Assembly (NCBI GenBank): GCA_002490775.1
Contig: DKUR01000100.1
Location: 1 to 61,584, forward strand
Source of the DNA: Lachnospiraceae bacterium UBA7199
GTDB taxonomy: Bacteria > Bacillota > Clostridia > Lachnospirales > Lachnospiraceae
Direction of reading: 5' to 3'
Length of the DNA: 61,584 nt
Part shown: piece by piece, positions 39,397-48,102 of the stretch
Position numbering within the stretch: the first letter of the stretch is position 1
How the letters are laid out: every line of letters starts with the position of its first letter
Position numbers and translations under genes: made by a program
The notes under the pieces: generated by a model
The model's database searches: none
What the model was told of the DNA's origin: nothing
The model's input: the letters and a program-made list of their open reading frames with translations, nothing else

Positions 39397-41559
39397 TTAT
39401 AAATGCAGTACCCGCTCCTTGATTTCCTGTGTACGTCCCTGATTCCAGAACTGAGTGCCGATATAGCCGCAGGTGCGTCTTGCCACATTCATTTTATTTT
39501 GGTCTTTGTTTCCACATTTCGGGCATTCCCAAATCAGTTTCCCATGTTCATCTTCAATGATCTGGATTTCGCCGTCATATCCACATTCCTGACAGTAATC
39601 GCTCTTGGTATTCAGCTCTGCATACATGATATGGTCATAAATATGCTGTATGACAGCAAGCACAGCTTCAATGTTATTCTGCATATTGGGAACTTCAACA
39701 TAGCTGATTGCACCGCCGGGAGACAGTTCCTGGAACTGGGCTTCAAATGTAAGCTTATCAAAAGCATTGATGGGTTCCGTTACATGAACATGATAGCTGT
39801 TAGTAATATAATTTTTATCTGTTACGCCGGGAATGATCCCAAAACGGTTCTGAAGACATTTGGAAAACTTGTAAGTAGTGGATTCTAAGGGGGTTCCATA
39901 AAGGCTGAATCCAATATTCGTTTCCTTTTCCCATTTTTTGCAGGTATCATTTAAATGATTCATAATTTTTAAGGCAAAAGGAGTTGCTTCCGGATCTGTG
40001 TGGGATTTTCCGGTCATGTAGCGGACACATTCGCATAAGCCTGCATACCCCAGGGAAATAGTAGAGTAGCCGCCATAGAGGAGCTTATCTATGGTTTCCC
40101 CCTTTTTCAGCCGGGCAAGAGCGCCATTTTGCCATAAAATGGGGGCAACGTCGGAAGGCGTGCCTTTAAGTCGTTCATGACGGCACATAAGGGCACGTTT
40201 GCAAAGAAGAAGACGTTCCTCTAAAATATCCCAGAATTTATCCATATCACGGCCGGAAGAGCAGGCTGCATCCACTAAATTTAAAGTTACAACGCCTTGA
40301 TTAAATCTCCCGTAAAATTTATAGCAGCCTTTTTCATCCTTATAGATGGATAAGAAGGAACGACAGCCCATGCAGGGATAACAGTTGCCCTCCTTTAATT
40401 TTTTAATAATTTTTTCAGAAATATAATCAGGTACCAGACGCTTGGCGGTACAGCGGGCGGCAAGCTGGGTAAGATACCAATACTTGGAATCTTCGGAAAT
40501 ATTGTTTTCTTCCAAAACATAAATTAATTTTGGAAAGGCAGGAGTGATGTAAATCCCTTGTTCATTTTTAACACCCTGAATCCGGCCTAAAAGCATTTCT
40601 TCTATGATCAAGGCCAGGTCATCCCGCAGCCGGCCTTCCGGCACTTCATTTAGATACATAAATACAGTAACAAAGGGCGCCTGGCCATTGGTAGTCATCA
40701 GGGTGATGACCTGATACTGAATCATTTGAACACCCTGTTTGATTTCCCGGCGCACCCGCATTTCAGCCATTTTGTTGACTATTTCATCGGTTGCTTCTAT
40801 TTGCTGGGCAGTTAATTCTTCCCGTACTTCCCGACGGAATTTTTCCCTGCTTACCTGAACAAAAGGCGCAAGATGAGACAAGGTGATGCTTTGACCGCCA
40901 TACTGAGAACTTGCAATCTGGGCAATGGCCTGCGTTGCAACGTTGCAGGCAGTAGAAAAGCTGCGGGGGCGCTCAATCATAGTCTCACTGATAATGGTAC
41001 CATTCTGGAGCATATCTTCTAAATTGACCAGGCAGCAGTTATGCATGTGCTGGGCAAAATAATCGGCATCATGAAAATGAATTAGTCCTTTTTCATGTGC
41101 ATCCACAATGTCGGAAGGAAGCAGAAAGCGTTTGGTAATGTCCTTGCTGACTTCTCCTGCCATATAATCCCGCTGAACACTGTTAACAATTGGGTTTTTA
41201 TTGGAATTTTCCTGAAGTACTTCTTCATTATTGCACTCAAGGAGAGATAGTATCTGCTCATCCGTGGAATTGGACTTGCGGACAAGCTCCCGCTTGTAAC
41301 GGTAGGTGATATAGTTTGAAGCGAGCTTGTAGGTTTGCTGCTTCATGATTTCTTCTTCCACCATATCCTGAATTTCTTCTACGTTTGGACTGCGTTTCAT
41401 TTCAACACAGAGTTTAGTAACATTTTCAACTACAGTTTTGATCTGTTCTTTACTTAAGCGGTCAGATTCCTGAACACTGGCATTTGCCTTTTTTACTGCT
41501 TCTTCTATTTTATCGGCATCAAAAGTAACTTCCATGCCGCTTCGCTTAATAATATTCAT
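39397..41559 (-). CDS. nrdD: anaerobic ribonucleoside-triphosphate reductase
   Basis: This 720-residue class III reductase makes deoxyribonucleotides without oxygen. An ATP-cone allosteric domain (residues 1-95, opening MNIIKRSGMEVTFDADKIEE) precedes the catalytic barrel with conserved cysteines in CCLVNLEDML and YPCMGCRSF. Zinc is bound by CQECG and CPKCGN near 655-675, and the glycyl-radical loop is RTCGYIGTQFWNQGR near the C-terminus. A six-G ribosome site lies 6 bases upstream of its ATG. Paired NrdR-like boxes and a good promoter lie upstream. The length is normal for the family. Confidence 0.95.
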   Translation of the reverse strand: MNIIKRSGMEVTFDADKIEEAVKKANASVQESDRLSKEQIKTVVENVTKLCVEMKRSPNVEEIQDMVEEEIMKQQTYKLASNYITYRYKRELVRKSNSTDEQILSLLECNNEEVLQENSNKNPIVNSVQRDYMAGEVSKDITKRFLLPSDIVDAHEKGLIHFHDADYFAQHMHNCCLVNLEDMLQNGTIISETMIERPRSFSTACNVATQAIAQIASSQYGGQSITLSHLAPFVQVSREKFRREVREELTAQQIEATDEIVNKMAEMRVRREIKQGVQMIQYQVITLMTTNGQAPFVTVFMYLNEVPEGRLRDDLALIIEEMLLGRIQGVKNEQGIYITPAFPKLIYVLEENNISEDSKYWYLTQLAARCTAKRLVPDYISEKIIKKLKEGNCYPCMGCRSFLSIYKDEKGCYKFYGRFNQGVVTLNLVDAACSSGRDMDKFWDILEERLLLCKRALMCRHERLKGTPSDVAPILWQNGALARLKKGETIDKLLYGGYSTISLGYAGLCECVRYMTGKSHTDPEATPFALKIMNHLNDTCKKWEKETNIGFSLYGTPLESTTYKFSKCLQNRFGIIPGVTDKNYITNSYHVHVTEPINAFDKLTFEAQFQELSPGGAISYVEVPNMQNNIEAVLAVIQHIYDHIMYAELNTKSDYCQECGYDGEIQIIEDEHGKLIWECPKCGNKDQNKMNVARRTCGYIGTQFWNQGRTQEIKERVLHL

Positions 41560-41566
41560 TCCAATC

Positions 41567-41613
41567 CCCCCATATATTGTATATTAATAATAAAATACGT
41601 ACATATTTAGTAT
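41567..41613 (-). promoter_or_regulatory. paired NrdR-box-like sites
   Basis: Two 16-base sites (41567-41582 and 41598-41613) each carry a CATATNTWG core followed by TAT, resembling the NrdR consensus ACACWATATATWGTGT with mismatches. Their centres are 31 bases apart, about three helical turns, as in typical paired NrdR boxes, and one adjoins the -10. NrdR repression of nrdD is therefore likely. Confidence 0.45.
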
Positions 41614-41639
41614 TATACCGGGTGAATTAAAATATTCAA
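41612..41639 (-). promoter_or_regulatory. promoter of nrdD-nrdG
   Basis: Read on the minus strand, TTGAAT (41639-41634), 16 bases and TATAAT (41617-41612) form a near-consensus promoter about 50 bases upstream of the nrdD start. Confidence 0.7.
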
Positions 41640-41764
41640 GTATCAGTGGTTACAAAAAAAGAAAAAATATAAACAAAAAACACAGAGTGAATTTGTGCAA
41701 AAAAGAAATTAAAAAAATGCCTGTGATTTTTCAGACATCACAGGCATGTGAATAATATTATCAT

Positions 41765-43114
41765 TTATTTTGTGGATTTTGCAAAAAAATTATCAATACT
41801 TTTCTTGATTTCATCATCTGACATGTTTTTTAAAAGATATCCTTCCGGTTTTAAGGAGACAACATTTTTGATACTTTCCTTGTCTCCCCTGCCGGTTAAA
41901 AATATAACAGGAATGTCTGCAATATCATTTTCTGAACGGATCATTTCCAATGCCTGCCGTCCATCACAGATGGGCATTTCATAATCCAGTAAAACCAGAT
42001 TCGGTCGGTTGACAGCTATTTTCTTAATGGCAGATATACTGGAACTTGCTTCTATTAAATCATAATCTGCCTGTAAAAGTTTAACTATTCTGCTACGCAT
42101 AAATTCAGAATCATCTACTATAAGTATTTTAGGTTTTCTATTTTTATATTCTTCTTTTTCTTTTACAAGATATTCATTTACAACATTTAAAGCATTATGT
42201 GAGTTAATAGAAATTTTGTCCCGTATGGAGTCAGCACTGGCAGCGCAAAATGCAAAATAACCTTCTCCGGTACTAAACAAAAGACTACAGGAGGGCTGTT
42301 CTCTTTCAAAGGAATTTAAAAGCTGCTCATGAGTCAGCAGGCATTCCTTTTCCAAATGTAAAAGAGCAATTGCCGGAAAACTTTCCCTGATTTTTTCTAA
42401 TAACTGACGCGACAGATAGCGGGTGACATTGATTACCATATCGTCGATTCTGGGATAGTCTGTATTTAAAATTCTGCTTACGATTTTAAGCAGAAGCCGG
42501 TCTTCAAAAATGAGGGTAACTTCCCATTTTTCTTTCTGGTCTCCACGGTAAAAGAAACGACAACAGATCATCTTCCCAAAATCTTCACCAGCATATTGTT
42601 CGCTGATCAATTTTGCCTTTAAACGGAACATTTCCTGAACCAATTGCAGAATAATTGATTCTAAAGCATCATTTTCTGATTTCTGTGAAATATTTTTCCA
42701 TTTACTGTTTATCTTCCCTACAATGGCCTGATCTTCTGTCTGAGTATGTGCGACTACCCAGCCAATGCAGACACCTAAGAAGTGACGGATGGATTCAACA
42801 GAAAATTGGGTTTCTTCCAATTCTGTTTCCAGCGCAGGCAATGTGTCAAACCGGAAATTGTCATGGAGACGTTTATGTACATCATAGTCTTCATAATGAA
42901 TTGACTGCATATAAGATTCTTCATGTTCAAAGTGTTTTTCAACATGATTTTTCAGGTATTTTACACCTTCACGACATACCCATTCGCTTTTTTCTTCATT
43001 GTCAGTGAGCTGCAATAATTTATTCATGGTTGAAAAAAGCTGCTTATGTTCTTTGTCAATAAAATCCACACCGATTTTATATCGGTCATGCCATACTAGT
43101 TGATTCTGGTTCAT
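41765..43114 (-). CDS. bacteriohemerythrin fused to a CheX-like region and receiver
   Basis: This 449-residue protein joins three parts. Residues 1-135 are a hemerythrin with likely diiron ligands H23, H61, E65, H80, H84, H123 and D128, opening VWHDRYKIGVDFIDKEHKQL. Residues about 150-290 are an alpha/beta region that resembles CheX-type phosphatases or other chemotaxis modules (DRLLLKIVSRILNTDYP, VTRYLSRQLLEKI); this call is tentative. Residues about 328-449 are a receiver with phospho-acceptor D377 (LVLLDYEMPICDGRQ). The fusion suggests that oxygen or redox binding is linked to two-component signalling. No promoter of the sigma-28 type was found. Confidence 0.8.
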   Translation of the reverse strand: MNQNQLVWHDRYKIGVDFIDKEHKQLFSTMNKLLQLTDNEEKSEWVCREGVKYLKNHVEKHFEHEESYMQSIHYEDYDVHKRLHDNFRFDTLPALETELEETQFSVESIRHFLGVCIGWVVAHTQTEDQAIVGKINSKWKNISQKSENDALESIILQLVQEMFRLKAKLISEQYAGEDFGKMICCRFFYRGDQKEKWEVTLIFEDRLLLKIVSRILNTDYPRIDDMVINVTRYLSRQLLEKIRESFPAIALLHLEKECLLTHEQLLNSFEREQPSCSLLFSTGEGYFAFCAASADSIRDKISINSHNALNVVNEYLVKEKEEYKNRKPKILIVDDSEFMRSRIVKLLQADYDLIEASSSISAIKKIAVNRPNLVLLDYEMPICDGRQALEMIRSENDIADIPVIFLTGRGDKESIKNVVSLKPEGYLLKNMSDDEIKKSIDNFFAKSTK

Positions 43115-43284
43115 GCTAATTCTCCTTATATTATAATCATTTCCTAATAGTTGGCAACGAAATTATTATATCACTAAGAAATGGTTTGTACAAGGAGCTT
43201 CAACAAAGATGCTTGTCTTTTAAAAGATAGTATAATAATTTATTACTATATAGCAAATACATTAAAACAGAGAAGGGGAGAAAT

Positions 43285-43896
43285 ATGGCGAGATTTGTAA
43301 AAGATTTGGTTTTAAACAAACCGGAAGAATTTGTAACCTTTGTGATGAACGACTATCTTCAGAAAAATCAGTTTTCCATGTCTGACTGGAAGGGTGAACC
43401 TGCTTACAGGGCAGGTGATGCTGTGCTGGAAGGCTATAAGTATTTAAACTGGTCTTATGTAAATGGAACCTTGCATCTGGAGGCATGGCTGAAAGGAAGT
43501 ACCGGAAAGGAATGGGATCTGGAGGGATTTGTAGGAGTTGCCCAGAAAAAACCCTATAAAACCAGTTTAGAGCAGTTGTTTACTGCATTGCAGCAGGAGA
43601 TTCCTGAAGGACAAAGCGTGGAAGACGCAGCAAAAGCCATTCCTGTTAAAACAGTGGATAATACTGGTGCAGCTACAGCAGGGCTTGTACTTGGTATTTT
43701 GAGCGTATTGTTTGTCTGGAGTCCCATTATCAGTATCGTTCTTGCAGCAATTGGTATTTCAAGGGCAAGGATGGGATTAGGTTCCAGCAAGTCTGGTATG
43801 GCGAAAGCCGGAAAGATTCTTTGTATCATTGGTGCAATTGTGGCAGTGATTCTTTGGGTTTGGAATATTATTTTAACAGTAGGAATGATTGTATAG
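43285..43896 (+). CDS. DUF4190-like membrane protein
   Basis: This 203-residue protein has a soluble N-terminal domain (about residues 1-110, with FVMNDYLQKNQFSM and NGTLHLEAWLKGS) and two membrane hairpins at the end (GLVLGILSVLFVWSPIISIVLAAIGISRARMG and GKILCIIGAIVAVILWVWNIIL). The pattern of glycine-rich paired helices with SR residues between them matches DUF4190. AAGGGGAG precedes ATG 43285. A single gene between the hemerythrin gene and a terminator. Function unknown. Confidence 0.75.
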   Translation: MARFVKDLVLNKPEEFVTFVMNDYLQKNQFSMSDWKGEPAYRAGDAVLEGYKYLNWSYVNGTLHLEAWLKGSTGKEWDLEGFVGVAQKKPYKTSLEQLFTALQQEIPEGQSVEDAAKAIPVKTVDNTGAATAGLVLGILSVLFVWSPIISIVLAAIGISRARMGLGSSKSGMAKAGKILCIIGAIVAVILWVWNIILTVGMIV

Positions 43897-43925
43897 ATTG
43901 ATAGGAAAATATAAGTAAGTTACAT

Positions 43926-43962
43926 AAAAGCTGCAGGACAAGTTAGTCCCTGCAGCTTTTTT
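43926..43962 (+). terminator. Rho-independent terminator
   Basis: AAAAGCTGCAGG (43926-43937) and CCTGCAGCTTTT (43949-43960) pair perfectly and end in a T run. A second hairpin, GTGCGCC (43968-43974) with GGCGCAC (43978-43984), lies between it and the convergent aldehyde dehydrogenase gene and may serve that gene. Confidence 0.85.
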
Positions 43963-43990
43963 AGAGGTGCGCCTTGCGGCGCACGTTTCT

Positions 43991-45370
43991 TCACCTCAGG
44001 AATTTTTTCAGCAGATTTATTTTCAAATGGTTGTAGGGCTGATAGCGAATAGGAAGATCTATCCATGTTTTTTTATCTACAATACTTCTAGTGTGACTAA
44101 ATTCTTCAAAACCGGCCTTGCCATGATAGCCGCCCATACCGCTTCCCCCTATGCCGCCAAAGGGCATGGCGCTGGTGGCAAGGTGAATGACAGTATCGTT
44201 GATGCATCCGCCGCCGAAATGGCAGCAGGACAAAAGTTTTTTCCATACGATGCGGCTTTCAGTAAAAACATAAAAGGCAAGGGGATGAGGATGGCTTTCA
44301 ATCAGATTCACAGCTTCCTTTAGTGATTTGTAAGTGATAACAGGAAGAAGGGGACCAAAGATTTCTTCGCCCATAACAGCGTCTCTAAAGGTTACATTTC
44401 TCATAACAGTAGGTGCAATGCGAAGTGTGCTTTCATCATAATTTCCTCCACAGACTAGTTTATCAGGTTCTATTAACCCAAGTATTCTGTGAAAATGTTT
44501 TTCATTTACGATTTTTCCATAGTTGGGATTCAAAAGAGGCTCCCTGCCAAACTGCCTCGTGATTTCCCTCTGGATGGCGGTGAGAAGTTCTTCCTGAATG
44601 GATTCGTCACATAAAATATAATCAGGCGCCACACAGGTCTGGCCGCAGTTTAAAAATTTCCCAAATACGATTCTTCTGGCAGCAAGCTTTATTTTTGCAG
44701 ATTTCTCCACAATGCATGGGCTTTTTCCGCCTAATTCCAAGGTGACAGGCGTTAAATGTTCTGCTGCATGGCACAGAACCTCCTGCCCTACATTTTGTCC
44801 GCCGGTAAAAAATATCTTGTCAAAACGCTGGCTTAAAAGAGCTTGGTTTTCTTTCCGGCCACCGGTCACTACAGCCACATATTCAGGAGGAAAGCATTCT
44901 TTTATTAAATTTTGCAGTGCTGTAGAAACAGAAGGCGCATAGGCGCTGGGTTTTAGGATAATAGTATTGCCGGCAGACAATGCATCAATTAGCGGCTCCA
45001 ACGTCAAAAGCACAGGATAATTCCAAGGACTCATGATCAGTACGGTGCCATAAGGAGAAGGGGAACGAAAACTCCGGGCGGCAAACTGGGCAAGAGGCGT
45101 ATGAACGGATTTTTCACGTACCAGATTTTTTAAATGGCGCTGCATCCAGCTAAGTTCGGAGAGCGTCAGGCCGATTTCACACATATAACTTTCTGCTTCA
45201 CTTTTTCCAAGATCTCTTTTTAGTGCCTTTAATAATTCTTTTTCATGACGCAAAATGGCAGCCTTTAGTGAAGCAAGCATCTTTTGACGGTATGGAAGAG
45301 ATTTTGTGGCGCCTGATGCATAAAAGTTTCGTTGTTTGTTAATAAGTTCCTGTAATTGCCTATCGTTCAT
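43991..45370 (-). CDS. aldehyde dehydrogenase family protein, ALDH3-like
   Basis: This 459-residue enzyme oxidises an aldehyde with NAD(P). The catalytic cysteine is C246 in NCGQTCVAPDY, the general base is E212 in VTLELGGKSP, and the cofactor segments are MSPWNYPVLLTLEPLIDALSAGN and KIFFTGGQNVGQEV. The length and C-terminal pattern fit the class 3 branch. Start is taken at the ATG at 45370, with AAGGAG nine bases upstream, over TTG 45391 and a second ATG at 45376. It is a single minus-strand gene; the substrate is unknown. Confidence 0.9.
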   Translation of the reverse strand: MNDRQLQELINKQRNFYASGATKSLPYRQKMLASLKAAILRHEKELLKALKRDLGKSEAESYMCEIGLTLSELSWMQRHLKNLVREKSVHTPLAQFAARSFRSPSPYGTVLIMSPWNYPVLLTLEPLIDALSAGNTIILKPSAYAPSVSTALQNLIKECFPPEYVAVVTGGRKENQALLSQRFDKIFFTGGQNVGQEVLCHAAEHLTPVTLELGGKSPCIVEKSAKIKLAARRIVFGKFLNCGQTCVAPDYILCDESIQEELLTAIQREITRQFGREPLLNPNYGKIVNEKHFHRILGLIEPDKLVCGGNYDESTLRIAPTVMRNVTFRDAVMGEEIFGPLLPVITYKSLKEAVNLIESHPHPLAFYVFTESRIVWKKLLSCCHFGGGCINDTVIHLATSAMPFGGIGGSGMGGYHGKAGFEEFSHTRSIVDKKTWIDLPIRYQPYNHLKINLLKKFLR

Positions 45371-45458
45371 GCTCATTTTCTCCTTATTCAAAATGCTATA
45401 AAATCTATAATTGTATTTTAACCCATAAAAAGAAAAGGGAATACTAGATTTTTAAACT

Positions 45459-45486
45459 TTGACGTGACAGGCATAGCCGGTATGAT
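45459..45486 (+). promoter_or_regulatory. promoter of the LytTR response regulator gene
   Basis: TTGACG (45459-45464) and TATGAT (45481-45486) are 16 bases apart, 30 bases before the ATG. Confidence 0.65.
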
Positions 45487-45516
45487 AGTGGTAAAAAGAA
45501 AATTGAGGGATAAAGG

Positions 45517-46239
45517 ATGATAAGGATCGGAGTATGTGATGATGTTTCATGTTGTGTGGAGACACTGGCAAGTTTTGTTATGGACTGGGCAGAAATGCGA
45601 AAGATCAACGTAAAGTTGGAAAAATTCAAAAGCGGAGAAGAGGTGCTGCTTAATTTAGAGGCAAGAGGCGATTTTGCAGCAGTATTCATGGACATTGAGC
45701 TGGATGGAATAAATGGAATGGAAACAGCTTTAAAACTGCGGAAGGCAGACAGGCTTGTGAGTATTGTATTTGTGTCTGGCCACGAACAGTATTTTAAAAA
45801 ATTGTTTCAGGTATATCCTTTTCAGTTTGTGGAGAAACCAGTCGCAAAGCAAAAAATTTACGAAGTACTGGACAAGATTGCCAGAGAGCAGACTTTTTAC
45901 AATGAAAGTTTTTATTTTCAATATAAATGGGCTACTTTTCATATCAATTTGAAACAGGTGCTTTACTTTGCAAGTGAAGGGCGTATAGTCAGGATTTTAA
46001 TGGAAGATGGAAGAGAGCATGTTTTCTATGAAAAGCTGGATGAACTGGAAGAGAAACTGGCCGGCTGCAATCACCGCTTTATGAGGATTCATAAATCGTA
46101 TCTGGTAAATGAAAGGCAGATCGAGCAGTATCGTTATAAAAACATTGTAATGAGAAATGGGGATGTTTTAACTGTCAGCCGGGAAAAAAGGAGCTTAATT
46201 GGCAGGCATCATATGAATTTACTGTCAGAAAAGTGCTAA
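45517..46239 (+). CDS. LytTR family response regulator (AgrA/ComE-like)
   Basis: This 240-residue regulator has a receiver domain (IRIGVCDD at the start, phospho-acceptor in VFMDIELDGINGMETA near residue 58, conserved lysine in FVEKPV near 107) and a LytTR DNA-binding domain (about 140-238: RIVRILMEDGREHVFYEKLDELEE, FMRIHKSYLVNERQIEQY). It is a peptide-pheromone-type regulator. The likely cognate GHKL kinase gene lies at 47144, separated by a structured gap and an XRE gene. It would bind paired direct repeats upstream of its targets, which may include the polysaccharide operon beyond. Confidence 0.9.
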   Translation: MIRIGVCDDVSCCVETLASFVMDWAEMRKINVKLEKFKSGEEVLLNLEARGDFAAVFMDIELDGINGMETALKLRKADRLVSIVFVSGHEQYFKKLFQVYPFQFVEKPVAKQKIYEVLDKIAREQTFYNESFYFQYKWATFHINLKQVLYFASEGRIVRILMEDGREHVFYEKLDELEEKLAGCNHRFMRIHKSYLVNERQIEQYRYKNIVMRNGDVLTVSREKRSLIGRHHMNLLSEKC

Positions 46240-46317
46240 ATATTACATTAGTGGTGCTGTTTTTTACATAAACCGCCAAAAGACAAACTTTTTTTTATAA
46301 TGAAAAAGGAGTTGGAG

Positions 46318-46506
46318 ATGACACATCTAAAATCATTTCTTTCAAGCATTTCTTTTGGCAGGCAGGGATTTATTTCCTGCCTGTTGTCTTTAGGTGTACA
46401 CAAGTGCACATTTTATGGAAGAAATAATTTAAATTTTTTTGCAAATTATAACTGTGGGAATAAATTATTTTCACAGTTGATTTTCGAAACAGATTTCTTC
46501 TTATAA
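46318..46506 (+). CDS. doubtful 62-residue frame beside the kinase locus
   Basis: An ATG at 46318 lies eight bases after AAGGAG (46304-46309). The frame encodes a hydrophobic peptide with several cysteines (FISCLLSLGVHKCTFYGR, FANYNCGNKLFSQ) and phenylalanine-rich ends. Its position between a LytTR response regulator and a GHKL kinase is where pheromone precursors often lie, but it lacks a double-glycine leader and an AgrD-like pattern, and a strong hairpin cuts through it. It may not be translated. Confidence 0.25.
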   Translation: MTHLKSFLSSISFGRQGFISCLLSLGVHKCTFYGRNNLNFFANYNCGNKLFSQLIFETDFFL

Positions 46507-46525
46507 AATATTGACTTAGTTACAC

Positions 46526-46630
46526 ATATAGTAAACGACATAACAAATTTCTGCTTCCGGTTCCTGCTAAAGCCATATACGAAAGCTTTTGCAGGGCCGA
46601 AAGCGAAATTTGTAATGACGTTAACTATAG
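46526..46630. repeat. 105-bp imperfect inverted repeat, MITE-like
   Basis: The left arm 46526-46573 and right arm 46585-46630 are reverse complements over about 46 bases, with about 36 to 38 matching, around an 11-base loop. The outer 26 bases match at 22 positions. It lies 14 bases before the XRE gene ATG. It may be a miniature inverted-repeat element, or a leader RNA structure controlling the XRE gene. Whether other copies exist elsewhere in the genome was not testable here. Confidence 0.6.
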
Positions 46631-46649
46631 AGAATATGGGGGGATGCAG

Positions 46650-47012
46650 GTGAAGCTGGATTATCGTGACCTGGGGATTAGAATCAGAAAAAGAAGAGAA
46701 GAACTAAATATACCTCAGGCAGAGCTTGCCTCCAGAGCCGGTCTTTCAGTTCAGCATATCAGTAATGTGGAGAATGCAAAAAGCAGAGTTGGATTGGAGA
46801 AGCTGGTAAATATTGCCAATGCTCTTAACTGCTCTGTGGATCAGCTTTTATGCGGCAGCTTGCGGGTAGGAAGGCGGGCGGTTTATCATGATGAAATTGC
46901 TTCAATCATTGAAGAGTTTACTGATACAGAAATTCAAGTGCTCCCTGAATTTTTAAAAAACTACAATTATATTTATAAATTATTGAAAAATAATATAGAA
47001 AAAGATAAATAG
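46650..47012 (+). CDS. XRE family transcriptional regulator
   Basis: This 120-residue protein has an N-terminal HTH_3 domain (IRIRKRREELNIPQAELASRAGLSVQHISNVENAKSRVGLEKLVNIANAL, residues about 8-60) followed by a short C-terminal helical part. GGGGGG (46638-46643) touches the ATG at 46644, so GTG 46650, six bases away, may be the true start. It is preceded by a long inverted repeat, a possible operator, and followed by a strong terminator. Target unknown; it could regulate itself or the adjacent kinase. Confidence 0.85.
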   Translation: MKLDYRDLGIRIRKRREELNIPQAELASRAGLSVQHISNVENAKSRVGLEKLVNIANALNCSVDQLLCGSLRVGRRAVYHDEIASIIEEFTDTEIQVLPEFLKNYNYIYKLLKNNIEKDK

Positions 47013-47028
47013 GTATGAGGTGATTCAA

Positions 47029-47057
47029 CCGGCGGAATTATAGTTCCGCCGGTTTTG
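47029..47057 (+). terminator. Rho-independent terminator
   Basis: ACCGGCGGAA (47029-47038) and TTCCGCCGGT (47045-47054) pair perfectly and are followed by TTTT. They end the XRE transcript. Confidence 0.85.
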
Positions 47058-47143
47058 CATTATCAGGATGCGTAAGGTTGCAGCAAAGTGCTTTCAACCT
47101 CTTTGATTTAAGTGATGCCGAAGCGGGCAGATGGGAGTAAAAA

Positions 47144-48022
47144 TTGAAATGGAAAGAAAACAGCAGGGCGAAAATAACAGAATTGGCAGCGGCTATGTCA
47201 GTAACAGTTGGAAGTATTATTATTTGTATTATCTGCTGTGTGGCCTGGAGCAGTAATGGCAGACTGATCAAAGAAGTTCAGATTATTGTTGCTCCGGTTT
47301 TAATAACAATTAATTTATCGGTGTATTATTTACACTATCGGATAAAAATTTATAGTTTAGCAGATAGAGAAAACAAAATTTTGAAACAGCAGAATGAATA
47401 TGTTCGTATCAGCTATGAAGAATATGAAAGTCAGTGGAGCAATTTAAGCAAAATGCGTCATGATCTGAAAAACAGTTGTGTTTTGGAGATGGATTATCTG
47501 GAAAAAGGACGATATGATCTTTTGATGGCACATTATAAAAAGAAGGTTGGAGCAGTGAAAAATAGGGAAAAATTTATTTATACGGGAAATATTGGAATTG
47601 ATTCTATTGTTAATTTTAAGCTGGATGCAGCAAAAAAGATGCAAATAGCAGTAGAAAAAACAATACAGATCAATGGCCGGGTATCTATCGACCATGTTGA
47701 TTTAAATATCCTGATTGGAAATTTAATGGACAATGCAATGGAAGCTGCCAGCGGCATGGATGCCGGAAAAAGGAAAATAAAGCTGGTGATGAGAACAGAT
47801 AAAACAGCTTTTTTTCTGGAGATCAATAACGGTTTTAAAGGAGAGAGAATCAGAAACGAAAAGGGAGTTTTTTTAACAAATAAGAGAGAAAAAAAGTATC
47901 ATGGAATTGGACTTAAGTCAGTGGAAGGGATAGTGAAAAAGTATGATGGGCAGATGGTGATTGATAGCCAAAAAAGTGAATTTTGTATTAAAGTACTTAT
48001 TTACATGGATTCTCAATTGTGA
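47144..48022 (+). CDS. GHKL-domain sensor histidine kinase
   Basis: This 292-residue kinase has two membrane helices (about residues 13-35 and 44-62), a coiled linker, the phospho-acceptor motif SKMRHDLKN near residue 105, and a GHKL ATPase domain with NLMDNAMEA (N-box, near 190) and GIGLKSV (G-box, near 250). It is a member of the LytTR-partner kinases of the AgrC/BlpH type, but has only two membrane helices rather than six or more. TTG 47144 has GGGAG six bases upstream. It is the likely partner of the LytTR regulator at 45517. A polysaccharide-operon promoter overlaps its stop codon. Confidence 0.85.
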   Translation: MKWKENSRAKITELAAAMSVTVGSIIICIICCVAWSSNGRLIKEVQIIVAPVLITINLSVYYLHYRIKIYSLADRENKILKQQNEYVRISYEEYESQWSNLSKMRHDLKNSCVLEMDYLEKGRYDLLMAHYKKKVGAVKNREKFIYTGNIGIDSIVNFKLDAAKKMQIAVEKTIQINGRVSIDHVDLNILIGNLMDNAMEAASGMDAGKRKIKLVMRTDKTAFFLEINNGFKGERIRNEKGVFLTNKREKKYHGIGLKSVEGIVKKYDGQMVIDSQKSEFCIKVLIYMDSQL

Positions 48023-48045
48023 TATTTATTTTTGTGTGATAGAAT
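48017..48045 (+). promoter_or_regulatory. promoter of the surface-polysaccharide operon
   Basis: TTGTGA (48017-48022) and TAGAAT (48040-48045) are 17 bases apart. The -35 overlaps the kinase stop codon. All eleven genes from 48103 to 60448 follow on the same strand with short gaps or overlaps and no clear internal terminator. Confidence 0.6.
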
Positions 48046-48102
48046 AATAAGGTAATATAGGGGAAGTTTGGAAAACGTGTAAAATCAGCATGGGAGATCA
48101 AT

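Larger units (their letters stand above)
46240..46643 (+). other. structured 404-base gap in the two-component locus
   Basis: Between the response regulator and the XRE gene lie three hairpin regions: CAGGCAGG/CCTGCCTG (46359-46366 and 46376-46383), AACTGTG/CACAGTT (46450-46456 and 46472-46478), and a long inverted repeat at 46526-46630. A weak reading frame (46318-46506) runs across the first two. The stretch could be a regulatory RNA, a terminator plus repeat, or a decayed gene. Confidence 0.5.
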
